From: an uncultured Oscillospiraceae bacterium
GTDB taxonomy: Bacteria > Bacillota > Clostridia > Oscillospirales > Oscillospiraceae
Length of the DNA stretch: 64,000 nt
Assembly: GCA_910587395.1 (NCBI GenBank)
Contig: CAJULJ010000006.1
Location: 17,421-81,420, forward strand
Reading direction: 5' to 3'
Position 1 is the stretch's first letter. The number at the start of each line of letters is the position of its first letter. The notes beneath the pieces are model-generated. The model saw only the letters and a list, made by a program, of their open reading frames with translations. It searched no databases and was not told where the DNA came from. The position numbers and the translations under genes were made by a program. Below, piece by piece: positions 52,086 through 59,970 of this stretch.

Positions 52086-53267
52086 AGCGGCGCTTGTCTT
52101 TTCGTTCCCACGGAACCGGGCCAGTCCCATGTCCCGCAGATTTTGCGCGGTGTTGACCTCCCGCGCGATGATCTCCCCGCACTTGGGGCAGGTCCAGCGT
52201 TTTTCCCGGGGGCCCAGCTTCTCATGCACATGGCCGCACCCATGGCAGGTCCTGGCCGCAGGAGCCAGATGGTCCACCACGATGTAAGCCTTGCCCTGGC
52301 GCTCCAGCTTGTATTTCAAGCACGCCCGGAACATTCCGAAGCCGGAATCCATCACGCCGCCCTGCTTCAGCGTCTGGGCCAGCTCAACCAGGTCGCTCTC
52401 CCTCACGCACACGGCGTCCCAGGCGTTGGCTATCCGCCGGGATTCCTTGTGGACGAAGTCACGCCGCTGGTTGGCGATGCGCTCATGCAAAAGCCGGATT
52501 TTTTGCAGCTGCTTTTCGTAGCGGTTGGAGCCCCGCTCCATGCGGGCCAGCCCGCTTTGCAGCCGGGCCAGCTTTTCCCTGGACTGCTCCAGCGCCGGAA
52601 GCGCCGGGCTCCTGCCCTCGCTGTCCACATAAAAGCGGCTGAGGGAGTAATTCAGCCCGAGGGTCCGTTCCGGCGCGGGGATGATCCGCTCCGGCGCCTT
52701 CGCCTCATACCCAAAGGAAACGGAGCAGAAATACTTGCCGGACCTGGTCTTGCTCACAGTCACCAGCTTCAGCGACCACCAGTGCAGCGGTCTGCGGTGG
52801 ATGTTCGCCCGGATCAGCCCCAGCTTCGGCATCTGGATTCCCTGGTCGGTCAGGCGGATGGAGGGACCGGTCCGATACTGCCGGCAGTAGACGGTGAAGG
52901 AGTCCCTTCGGGCCTTCTTGGTTTTGAACCGAGGGTATCCGAACCTTGACGGCGCGCGGAAGAAGTCCAGAAACGCCTTGCGCAGGTTCTGATGAACCGT
53001 GCAGAGAGGCTGGCTGTCCACCTCTTTGAGAAACGGCGCTTCCTTTTTGTAGTGCGCCGGCGTGGGGATGTAATGTTCATCCGTAGCGGCGTAGAACTCC
53101 TGCACATCGCTCAGCATTTTGTTCCAGAGGTACCGGCAGCAGCCAAAGGTTTTTTCGATCAGCTCAGCCTGCTCTCCGGTGGGGTAAAGGCGGTACTTGA
53201 CAACGGTGTGCCCAGTCGTCTTCCCGTTCCGTCCAGGACTCGCTTTTGTGCCGCTTCCCGCCGCCAT
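52083..53267 (-). CDS. tldR: Nuclease-dead TnpB-like protein (TldR-like RNA-guided repressor)
   Basis: 394 residues from ATG 53267 (GGAGGAG ribosome site; a frame 11 codons longer lacks one). The overall TnpB layout is intact: helical N-terminus (FGCCRYLWNKML), a Lys/Arg-rich middle, and zinc finger C341, C344, C360, C363. All three RuvC acidic positions are changed: GIDLG is GLNYS (N206), VVEDL is VCVRESDL (R289, with a Glu at 290), and DxNAA is EVNTA (E370). Loss of the first Asp alone should prevent cleavage. No TnpA transposase is nearby. Nuclease-dead TnpB repressors are known beside flagellin genes in enterobacterial prophages. I infer RNA-guided silencing of flagellin 1. Confidence 0.85.
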   Translation of the reverse strand: MAAGSGTKASPGRNGKTTGHTVVKYRLYPTGEQAELIEKTFGCCRYLWNKMLSDVQEFYAATDEHYIPTPAHYKKEAPFLKEVDSQPLCTVHQNLRKAFLDFFRAPSRFGYPRFKTKKARRDSFTVYCRQYRTGPSIRLTDQGIQMPKLGLIRANIHRRPLHWWSLKLVTVSKTRSGKYFCSVSFGYEAKAPERIIPAPERTLGLNYSLSRFYVDSEGRSPALPALEQSREKLARLQSGLARMERGSNRYEKQLQKIRLLHERIANQRRDFVHKESRRIANAWDAVCVRESDLVELAQTLKQGGVMDSGFGMFRACLKYKLERQGKAYIVVDHLAPAARTCHGCGHVHEKLGPREKRWTCPKCGEIIAREVNTAQNLRDMGLARFRGNEKTSAA

Positions 53268-53309
53268 CTCTGCTCCTCCGTTTCCAAAAATGCCGGACAT
53301 GAACAGAAG

Positions 53310-53442
53310 GTATAGTTTGATTACATTTGCTCCGCCTGAAAACGAGAGCGGAAAAAAATTCGGAAAAGGGGCTAAACTTTTCGGAATTGCGGCCGATTAA
53401 ATAGATGGACGGCATGGGGAAGGCTGCGCAATCAAACTATAC
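53310..53442. repeat. Invertible promoter segment bounded by 13-bp inverted repeats
   Basis: GTATAGTTTGATT at 53310-53322 and its exact reverse complement AATCAAACTATAC at 53430-53442 enclose 107 bases that carry a sigma-28 promoter and no reading frame. A serine recombinase gene begins about 160 bases to the right and the TnpB-like gene starts 43 bases to the left. This is the layout of a site-specific flagellar phase switch. In the orientation given, the promoter points right. Confidence 0.88.
53373..53400 (+). promoter_or_regulatory. Sigma-28 promoter inside the invertible segment (pointing right here)
   Basis: Plus strand TAAA (53373-53376), exactly 15 bases, then GCCGATTAA (53392-53400), nearly the consensus TAAA-N15-GCCGATAA and similar to the flagellin 1 promoter including flanks. 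Transcription would start near 53407 and meet the terminator at 53476-53510, giving a short RNA only. After inversion the start would be near 53345 on the minus strand, about 80 bases before the TnpB-like gene. Confidence 0.85.
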
Positions 53443-53475
53443 GTTTTTTGCACGCGAGCCATTGAAACACAAGCA

Positions 53476-53515
53476 AAAACGCCTGTTGAAGTGACTTCAA
53501 CAGGCGTTTTCATTT
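53476..53515. terminator. Strong bidirectional terminator right of the invertible segment
   Basis: A perfect 16-bp stem (53476-53491 with 53495-53510, loop TGA) followed by TTTTCATTT on the plus strand and by TTTTTG on the minus strand. It stops transcripts from the promoter in its present orientation and insulates the recombinase gene from the switch. Confidence 0.9.
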
Positions 53516-53599
53516 ATTTATGACGCGGATTGTATACGCAGACGACAGTTTTCGCTAAAATAAAATGATGTTCTAAATTTTTCCAAGGAGGAATCTGGA

Positions 53600-54226
53600 A
53601 TGTCAGGAAAAGCCTACGGCTATGTCCGCGTATCGACCAAGGGACAGAAAGAGGACCGGCAGCTGATCGCCATGAGGGAGTTCGGCATCCCACCGGAACG
53701 CATCATGGTGGAAAAACAGTCCGGGAAGGATTTTGAGCGGCCCGTTTACCTCCGGCTGATCCAGTCGCTGAAACGGGGAGACATCCTGGTGGTCAAGAGC
53801 ATCGACCGGCTGGGCCGCAATTATGACGAAATATTAGAGCAGTGGGGCTGTCTCACAAAGGAAAAACGGATTGCCATCGTGGTGCTGGACATGCCCCTGC
53901 TGGACACTCGGGAGGACCGGGACCTCACCGGCATCCTGGTTGCGGACATCGTGCTCCAGCTGCTCAGCTACGTGGCGCAGACGGAGCGGGACTTTCTGCG
54001 TCAGCGGCAGGCGGAGGGAATCGCGGCGGCAAAGGAGCGAGGGGTGCGCTTTGGGCGAACGCGCATCCCCATGCCGGCGGCATTCGAGGGATTGGCGGAG
54101 GATTGGCGGCATGGGCGCATCACCGCGGTCCAGGCGGGGCGGGAGCTGGGCATATCCCGGACCACCTTTAAAAATCGGGCCGAGGAGTGGTGCCTGTCCA
54201 ACGGCTTTGGAAAGGGGCGCGTATAA
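53600..54226 (+). CDS. Serine recombinase (resolvase/invertase family), probable flagellar inversion enzyme
   Basis: 208 residues behind AAGGAGG. The catalytic domain shows GYVRVSTKGQ with the nucleophile S12, IMVEKQSGKDFERP, LVVKSIDRLGRNY and a long helix; the C-terminus has a helix-turn-helix (AVQAGRELGISRTTFKNRAEEW) as in Hin/Gin. Size is that of small invertases and resolvases. The adjacent inverted repeats with a promoter between them make DNA inversion the likely activity. It is transcribed away from the switch and has the strong terminator just upstream, so it must have its own promoter in the 53516-53590 region; TAAAAT near 53557 is a possible -10. Confidence 0.88.
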   Translation: MSGKAYGYVRVSTKGQKEDRQLIAMREFGIPPERIMVEKQSGKDFERPVYLRLIQSLKRGDILVVKSIDRLGRNYDEILEQWGCLTKEKRIAIVVLDMPLLDTREDRDLTGILVADIVLQLLSYVAQTERDFLRQRQAEGIAAAKERGVRFGRTRIPMPAAFEGLAEDWRHGRITAVQAGRELGISRTTFKNRAEEWCLSNGFGKGRV

Positions 54227-54579
54227 TTTTGATCTTGTACTGCGGGTCCGCTCCACATCCCCCTTCTCCCGGCCGGTCTGGGCTGCGCTGCCGGGGCGGG
54301 CCGGTTGACGCAGGCCGCCGCAGGCGGATGCCTGGGTCGCGATGCCTGATCTGCATCTGCGCTTTATTACAGATTGTGAAACTTGCTTATAATTTCTTCC
54401 ATATCTGTCGCTTCACCGGCAATCAGAAAAGCGCACAGTGAGAAAAGGGAAGCCGAGCTTTTGATATGAAGGCAGGTTTAACAGCCAAAGGAATTATCTG
54501 GGTTTTGTCCCGTTTTTCGCAAAAAGTATTGCTTGCCAAGGGTACCGTCCGCGTATTGTACTAAAATGCCCAAAAGCAT

Positions 54580-54608
54580 TTGACAACACCTGGATGCCTT
54601 GGTAATAT
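54580..54608 (+). promoter_or_regulatory. Sigma-A promoter of the uxuA-uxuB operon
   Basis: TTGACA (54580-54585), 17 bases, TAATAT (54603-54608): near-consensus. It gives a leader of about 180 bases before uxuA. The 570-base gap 54227-54796 otherwise shows no clear gene; a reading frame at about 54625-54746 (with DAITLVRTGDLGMG) may be a remnant but was not identified. Confidence 0.78.
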
Positions 54609-54796
54609 TGTACCGGAAGGCAACATCATTTGTGGCCGGGGCGGTGAAACGGACGCCATCACCCTCGTGCGGACCGGGGACCTGGGCATGGGCCTGTCCG
54701 GCTGTGCCCGCAGGGGCCGCGGCATCGGCGGCGGAGACGGCAAATAAGCGCAGCCTTTCACAGCACAATCACACAATAATTTTATGAGGTGATAAT

Positions 54797-55888
54797 ATGC
54801 CAATGCAAATGACCTGGCGCTGGTACGGCGAGGGCAACGACCAGATCAAGCTGTCCGACATCAAGCAGATTCCGGGCGTGGAGGGCATTGTCTGGGCGCT
54901 TCACGACAAAATGCCGGGGGAAATCTGGCAGTCCGAGGAGATCGCGGCGGTGAAGAAGCAGCTGGACGAGTACGGCTTCAACATGGACGTGGTGGAGTCC
55001 GTCAATGTCCACGACGACATCAAGATCGGCCTGCCCAGCCGGGACCAGTATATCGAGAACTACAAGCAGACCATCCGCAACCTGGCGCCCTTTGGGGTGA
55101 AGGTGATCTGCTACAACTTCATGCCGGTGTTCGACTGGACTCGGACGGACCTGTTCCACCCGGTGGGGGACGGCTCCACGGCGCTGTATTACGAGGCGTC
55201 CAAAATCCACGAGGACCCCAAGGAGATGGCGGATTACGTCATGTCCTTCACTGAGAAGTACCACATGACCTTCCCCGGCTGGGAGCCGGAGCGTATGGCC
55301 AAGCTGGATGAGCTGTTTGAGAAGTACAAGCCCGTCACCAAGGAAAAGCTGTGGGATAACCTGAAATACTTCCTGGAGGCCATCATGCCCACCTGCCGGG
55401 AGTGCGGTATCAAAATGGCCATCCACATGGACGACCCCCCCTGGGACATCTTCGGCCTGCCCCGGCTCATGGTGGACGCCGCCGCTGTGGACAAGTTCTT
55501 ATCTATGGTGGATGACCCGTACAACTGCTTGACGCTCTGCTCCGGCAGCCTGAACGCCAATCCGGAGAACAACGTGGCCGCCATTGTGCGCAGGCACGCG
55601 GACCGAATCGCATTCGCCCACATCCGCAACATCAAGCACTTTGACAACGGCGATTTCTCCGAGGCCGCCCATCGGGACTGCTGCGGCGACACGGGCATTC
55701 TGGACATCCTCAAGGCGTACCATGACGCGGGCTGGGAGGGCTACATCCGCCCGGACCACGGCCGTCATCTCTGGGACGAGGTCCCCGGCAAGGTCCGCCC
55801 CGGCTACGGATTGTACGACCGCGCCCTGGGCATCATGTATATGCTGGGCGCCTGGGACATGATGGATAAGGAGGCGGAACAGAAATGA
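54797..55888 (+). CDS. uxuA: Mannonate dehydratase
   Basis: 363 residues behind GAGGTGAT. MTWRWYGEGND, IPGVEGIVWALHD and a C-terminal GYIRPDHGRHLWDE carry the UxuA signatures; metal ligands are expected in the conserved His/Cys/Asp positions around CSGSLNANPENN and AHIRNIKHF. It dehydrates D-mannonate to 2-keto-3-deoxygluconate in glucuronate breakdown. The stop overlaps the uxuB start by four bases (ATGA). Codon use is strongly GC3-rich, like a well-expressed gene. Confidence 0.95.
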   Translation: MPMQMTWRWYGEGNDQIKLSDIKQIPGVEGIVWALHDKMPGEIWQSEEIAAVKKQLDEYGFNMDVVESVNVHDDIKIGLPSRDQYIENYKQTIRNLAPFGVKVICYNFMPVFDWTRTDLFHPVGDGSTALYYEASKIHEDPKEMADYVMSFTEKYHMTFPGWEPERMAKLDELFEKYKPVTKEKLWDNLKYFLEAIMPTCRECGIKMAIHMDDPPWDIFGLPRLMVDAAAVDKFLSMVDDPYNCLTLCSGSLNANPENNVAAIVRRHADRIAFAHIRNIKHFDNGDFSEAAHRDCCGDTGILDILKAYHDAGWEGYIRPDHGRHLWDEVPGKVRPGYGLYDRALGIMYMLGAWDMMDKEAEQK

Positions 55889-57468
55889 AACTCACCGATC
55901 TGCTGAAGCCCGGCTATGACGCCAAGGCCTGGGAGGGCTACCAACTCCCCAAGTTCGACCTGGAGGCCGTCCGGGCCAAGACCCACGACCAGCCCACCTG
56001 GCTCCATTTCGGCGCGGGCAACATCTTCCGCGCCTTCCCCGCTGCCCTGCTGGAGGATCTGCTGGACCAGGGAGCCTACGACCGGGGCGTCATTGTGGCC
56101 GAGGGCTTCGACTTCGAGATCATCGACAAGGCTTACACCCCCTACGACAATCTGAGCCTGCTGGTGGTGCTCCAGTCCGACGGCACCATTCAGAAGAAGG
56201 TGGTGGCCGCCGTCACTGAGAGCCTGAAGGCCGACCCCCAATTCACCGCCGACTGGGCCCGCCTGGAGGAGATCATCACCGCTCCGTCCCTCCAGGTGGT
56301 CAGCTTCACCATCACCGAGAAGGGTTACTCTGTCGCCCCCGCCGATTTGGATCAAGGCCTTTCCCCCATGCTCATCATGGGCAAGGTGGCGGTCCTGCTC
56401 TACAAGCGTTATCAGGCCGGAGCCCTGCCCCTGACCCTTCAGAGCATGGACAACTGCTCCCACAACGGCGACAAGGTGAAGGCCGCCGTGCTGGCCTACG
56501 CCGAGGCGTGGCGCAAGGCGGGGCTGGTGAACGAAGGCTTCCTGGCCTATCTGAACGACGCCAGCAAGGTGTCTTTCCCCTGGAGCATGATCGACAAGAT
56601 CACCCCCCGGCCCGATGCCCTGGTCCAGGAGATGCTGGAGAAGGACGGCTTTGAGGACCGGGACACCATCATCACCGGGAAGAACACCTACACCGCCCCC
56701 TTCGTCAACGCAGAGGAGACGGAATATCTAGTGGTGGAGGATCGCTATACCAACGGCCGCCCGCCGCTGGACAAGGCCGGGGTGCTCTACACCGACCAGG
56801 CCACCGTGGACAAGGTGGAGCGGATGAAGGTGTGCACCTGCCTGAACCCCCTGCACACTGCCCTGGCCATCTACGGCTGTCTGCTGGGCTGCACCCTGAT
56901 CTCCGCCGAGATGAAGGATGAGGACCTGCGTGGACTCATCACCAAGATGGGGCACATTGAGGCCATGCCCGTGGTGGTGGACCCGGGGGTGCTCAAGCCC
57001 GCTGACTTTATCGACGCGGTGCTGAACAAGCGCCTGCCCAACCCGTTCATGCCCGACGCGCCCCAGCGCATCGCCACCGACACCTCCCAAAAGCTGCCCA
57101 TCCGCTTCGGCGAGACCATCAAGGCCTATCAGGCCAAGGGGCTTGATCTGGACGATCTGGTCCTCATCCCTCTGGTGCTGGCGGGCTATGCCCGGTATCT
57201 CAAGGGCGTGGACGATGAGGGCAACGCTTTCGCACCCTCCCCCGACCCCCTGCTGGCGGAGCTCCAGCCCATCGTGGCCCCGCTGGAGGTGAAGGAGGGC
57301 GGGCAGGATCTCAGCTGCCTAAAGGCGCTGTACCGCCGCAAGGACGTGTTCGGCGTGGACCTGTACGAGGCGGGCCTGGGAGAGCGGATCGAAGCCATGG
57401 CTGCCGAGCTCTTTACCGGGCCGGGTGCGGTGCGCCGCACCCTGCACAGGTATGTCTCCGCCCGGTGA
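55885..57468 (+). CDS. uxuB: Fructuronate reductase (mannitol dehydrogenase family)
   Basis: 527 residues. WLHFGAGNIFRAFPAAL is the NAD-binding opening of polyol-specific long-chain dehydrogenases; CTCLNPLHTALAIYGCLLG and the PIRFGETIKAYQ segment agree. With uxuA it forms the D-fructuronate to 2-keto-3-deoxygluconate branch. The last 150 bases overlap the antisense end of the Sir2-like frame. uxaC and kduD-type partners are not in the window. Confidence 0.92.
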   Translation: MKLTDLLKPGYDAKAWEGYQLPKFDLEAVRAKTHDQPTWLHFGAGNIFRAFPAALLEDLLDQGAYDRGVIVAEGFDFEIIDKAYTPYDNLSLLVVLQSDGTIQKKVVAAVTESLKADPQFTADWARLEEIITAPSLQVVSFTITEKGYSVAPADLDQGLSPMLIMGKVAVLLYKRYQAGALPLTLQSMDNCSHNGDKVKAAVLAYAEAWRKAGLVNEGFLAYLNDASKVSFPWSMIDKITPRPDALVQEMLEKDGFEDRDTIITGKNTYTAPFVNAEETEYLVVEDRYTNGRPPLDKAGVLYTDQATVDKVERMKVCTCLNPLHTALAIYGCLLGCTLISAEMKDEDLRGLITKMGHIEAMPVVVDPGVLKPADFIDAVLNKRLPNPFMPDAPQRIATDTSQKLPIRFGETIKAYQAKGLDLDDLVLIPLVLAGYARYLKGVDDEGNAFAPSPDPLLAELQPIVAPLEVKEGGQDLSCLKALYRRKDVFGVDLYEAGLGERIEAMAAELFTGPGAVRRTLHRYVSAR

Positions 57469-58398
57469 CGGACGGATAAAGAGGTCATTTTGAGCGGATG
57501 AGAGCCTTGGACGCGGCGGGCCGCCGGCCGCGGCCTGGATTATGCGCCTTTCCAAAGCGTGGACCGGGAACGGGTGGACGCCATCATGAAGAGGGCTTTG
57601 GAGGGCGGCCTGCCCCAGGTTGACGCAGGCGTAGGCCGCGTTGGGATTTTGGCGTGTGTATTCCCAAAAGGGATATTTGATGATGACCGGCGTATTCATC
57701 CCCACGCCCAACTCCAGGAACAGCACCTGCGCGCCCTCATGTTCCGAGAGAAACTCCTGATAGCGGCCCTGGGCGGCGTACCAGCCCTCGTCCTGAACAA
57801 AGGCGCCGTCACCGCGCAGGTTCATGGTCATGGGCCTGCCGCAGACGGGGCACCGGGGGATCAGCTCCGTGGGCACCTTCATGTCCCTCTGTTCCGCAAT
57901 CATCTGCCGGACGGTATCCTCGTTGTCGTAGGTCTCCTGATGGCAGGGCTTGGAGCACTGCCGCAGGCCGTAGTCCCCCTGGGTGTAGAACAGCCGCTCT
58001 TTCTCAAAACCCGCCAGCTGGAACTGGTGGTCCACATTGGTGGTGAGGACGAAATAGTCTTTGTCCTCCACCAGCTTCCGCAGGTCGTCGTACACCGGCT
58101 TGGGAGCCTTTTTGTACCGGTTCACTAGGATGTGGCGGCTCCACAAGGCCCAGTATTCCTCCAGGGTGTCAAAGGGGTAGAAGCCCCCGGAGTACATATC
58201 CCGGATACCATATTTCGCCTGGAAATCCCCAAAGTTTTTCTCAAACCGCTCACCGGAACAGGCCAGCCCCGCCAAGGTGGGCAGCCCCGCGCCCGCGCCG
58301 ATGACCACAGCGCCGGCGCTGTCAAGGGCATCCCTCAGCCGTTCTATTTTCTCCGAGAAGCTCCCGGTAGATTTCCGCGTCAATATTCTTGAAAACAT
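57319..58398 (-). CDS. Macrodomain-linked sirtuin (SirTM-like), 3' end suspect
   Basis: 359 codons. VVIGAGAGLPTLAG, TTNVDHQF, the Cys pairs CSKPC and CPVCG and ELGVGMNTPVIIKYPFW match Sir2 proteins of the macrodomain-linked class, which ADP-ribosylate partner proteins. The match fades after AYACVNLG (about residue 265); the remaining about 90 residues read through the intergenic region and antisense into uxuB, so a frameshift or lost stop near 57600 is likely. The start is also unclear: ATG 58398 lies inside the macrodomain gene, while homology resumes at SEKIERLRDAL. Confidence 0.75.
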   Translation of the reverse strand: MFSRILTRKSTGSFSEKIERLRDALDSAGAVVIGAGAGLPTLAGLACSGERFEKNFGDFQAKYGIRDMYSGGFYPFDTLEEYWALWSRHILVNRYKKAPKPVYDDLRKLVEDKDYFVLTTNVDHQFQLAGFEKERLFYTQGDYGLRQCSKPCHQETYDNEDTVRQMIAEQRDMKVPTELIPRCPVCGRPMTMNLRGDGAFVQDEGWYAAQGRYQEFLSEHEGAQVLFLELGVGMNTPVIIKYPFWEYTRQNPNAAYACVNLGQAALQSPLHDGVHPFPVHALERRIIQAAAGGPPRPRLSSAQNDLFIRPSPGGDIPVQGAAHRTRPGKELGSHGFDPLSQARLVQVHAEHVLAAVQRL

Positions 58399-59092
58399 TG
58401 AAGATCACCTTCCTGATGGACGTAGGGGTTTGCAGAAACTGTTTGACAGTGCTCACCGCGATCTCAGCCGCCTCCCGGTTGGGGAAGCGGAACTCCCCAG
58501 TGGAAATACAGCAGAAGGCCACGGTTTCCAGACCGTGCTCCGCCGCCAGCTCCAGGCAGGAGCGGTAGCAGGAGGCCAGCTCCTCCCGGTCCCGCTGGGT
58601 CACCCGGCCCTGGATGATGGGTCCCACGGTGTGGAGGACATATTTTGCTGGGAGGTTATAGCCCTTTGTCAGCTTAGCCTGGCCGGTGGGCTCGGGATGG
58701 CCCTGGGCCTCCATGAGCTGATTGCACGCCTCCCGGAGCTGAAAGCCCGCCGCCGAATGGATGGCGTTGTCAATGCAGCCGTGGCAGGGGTGGAAGCAGC
58801 CCAGCAGGGCGGAGTTGGCGGCGTTGACGATGGCGTCCGAGCGCAGGCGGGTGATGTCTCCCTGCCAGAGTGCGATTTGGGGGTGGGCGGCGGTGGCAGG
58901 CAGGGCGTCCGCCGCCACGATGCCCTTTTCCTCCCGCTCCACCGACAGCAACTCGTCCTGAAGCGCCAGGAATCCCGATGACAGCGGCGCAGGGTGACGG
59001 GTGTTCATCAGGGAGCGCAGGAGCCTGCGCTGGGTAATTTCCTCCATGGGAAATTGGTCCGCCTGGGATTGAAGCCCCTTGCGCTCCTCCAA
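58322..59092 (-). CDS. Zinc-type macrodomain protein (ADP-ribosyl hydrolase)
   Basis: 256 residues; a start 15 codons later is possible. IALWQGDITRLRSDAIVNAANSALLGCFHPCHGCIDNAIH contains the ADP-ribose loop and the Cys/His zinc site of macrodomains that travel with SirTM sirtuins; CCISTGEFRFPN is the second loop. Together the pair adds and removes ADP-ribose, in known cases from a lipoylated GcvH-like protein. Neither a gcvH-like nor an lplA gene is seen here, so the target is unknown. Confidence 0.87.
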   Translation of the reverse strand: MEERKGLQSQADQFPMEEITQRRLLRSLMNTRHPAPLSSGFLALQDELLSVEREEKGIVAADALPATAAHPQIALWQGDITRLRSDAIVNAANSALLGCFHPCHGCIDNAIHSAAGFQLREACNQLMEAQGHPEPTGQAKLTKGYNLPAKYVLHTVGPIIQGRVTQRDREELASCYRSCLELAAEHGLETVAFCCISTGEFRFPNREAAEIAVSTVKQFLQTPTSIRKVIFNVFKNIDAEIYRELLGENRTAEGCP

Positions 59093-59147
59093 CAGAAGCC
59101 GGTTCAGATGTTGCAGTTATTCCAGTTTGCTCATGGGAACCTCCTGT

Positions 59148-59762
59148 TCAGCCCAGCTTTTCCACAGCCTTCACCGGGCAGGCCCGGAAGCAGTTGCCGC
59201 AGTGGATGCAGTGGCTGGCGTCGATGGTGCGGGGGACGGCGCCGCTGACACAGACCTGGGGGCAGACGCTGCGGCAGCCCTGGCAGCCGATGCACTTCCC
59301 GGCGTCGATGCGGTAGCCCGTTTTGTGGACGGCCTCGCCGCCGAAGGAAAAGCTTTGGCGATAGGGCGGAAACTGGGACAGGTCAAAGAATTCTCCCTCG
59401 CCCTTGTAGATCTGGAACACCTCCAGGGCCTCCCGGCTCTGTTCGGTGGAATAGATCTTCGCCATATAGGGATTCTTCTCAAAAGTCTCCTCCAGCCGCT
59501 TCCGCCCGATGTTCCGCACTGATCCCCGCACAGAGGCGGCCACCGTGGAGAGGGTGTCGCCGCCCTTCATCCCGGAAAGGGCCGCGAAGGGCCGGGCCGT
59601 CAGCCGCTCATAGAAGGATTTCCCCCGGGCGGTCAGGAAATACAGGCCGTCCCCGTCCGCCAGCATCAGGTCGATGACGCAGGTCTGGGACAGGCCGTTG
59701 CCGTCCAGGGCGGCGAACACGGTGGAGTGGATCTCCTCCTGCAAAACGTGAAAAATGTCCAT
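59148..59762 (-). CDS. Pyridoxamine-phosphate-oxidase-like protein with C-terminal 2x[4Fe-4S] ferredoxin domain
   Basis: 204 residues from ATG 59762; the frame upstream overlaps an insertion-sequence remnant and is rejected. The N-terminal 120 residues resemble split-barrel flavin-binding proteins (FAALDGNGLSQTCVIDLMLAD). The C-terminus holds two ferredoxin motifs, CIGCQGCRSVCPQ and CIHCGNCFRACPV. A flavin/iron-sulfur reductase of unknown substrate. No good ribosome site is visible, perhaps because the upstream region was replaced by the insertion remnant. Confidence 0.78.
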   Translation of the reverse strand: MDIFHVLQEEIHSTVFAALDGNGLSQTCVIDLMLADGDGLYFLTARGKSFYERLTARPFAALSGMKGGDTLSTVAASVRGSVRNIGRKRLEETFEKNPYMAKIYSTEQSREALEVFQIYKGEGEFFDLSQFPPYRQSFSFGGEAVHKTGYRIDAGKCIGCQGCRSVCPQVCVSGAVPRTIDASHCIHCGNCFRACPVKAVEKLG

Positions 59763-59778
59763 TGAGTGCCGTATCAAC

Positions 59779-59967
59779 CGCAGGCCGGGCCGCTTGCCCA
59801 AAGTCTCAGACAACGCCATTGACTGGGACCGGCACATCGAGAACCGCAAGTCCCCTGTGCGTTGTAAAGTGGAACACCCCTATCGAATCGTAAAGAACCT
59901 CTTTGGGTTCCGAAAGACCGTTTACCGGGGACTGCGAAAAAATCTCAACCGACGATGTATGCTGTAA
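59779..59967 (+). pseudogene. IS5-type transposase, C-terminal remnant
   Basis: About 62 codons encode RRPGRLPKVSDNAIDWDRH, IENRKSPVRCKVEHPYRIV and KNLFGFRKTVYRGLRKN, the C-terminal RNase-H-like end of IS5-family transposases. The rest of the element is missing, and the sequence abuts the start of the flavin/ferredoxin gene on one side and tnpV on the other. Confidence 0.8.
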
Positions 59968-59970
59968 GGG

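Noticed and set aside
52083..53267. Ordinary IS200/IS605 insertion
   Set aside because: No TnpA, no recognisable element ends, catalytic residues lost and the gene is embedded in a flagellin switch.
54625..54746. Short frame with DAITLVRTGDLGMG before uxuA
   Set aside because: No recognised family, no ribosome site; likely part of the uxuA leader or an unidentifiable remnant.
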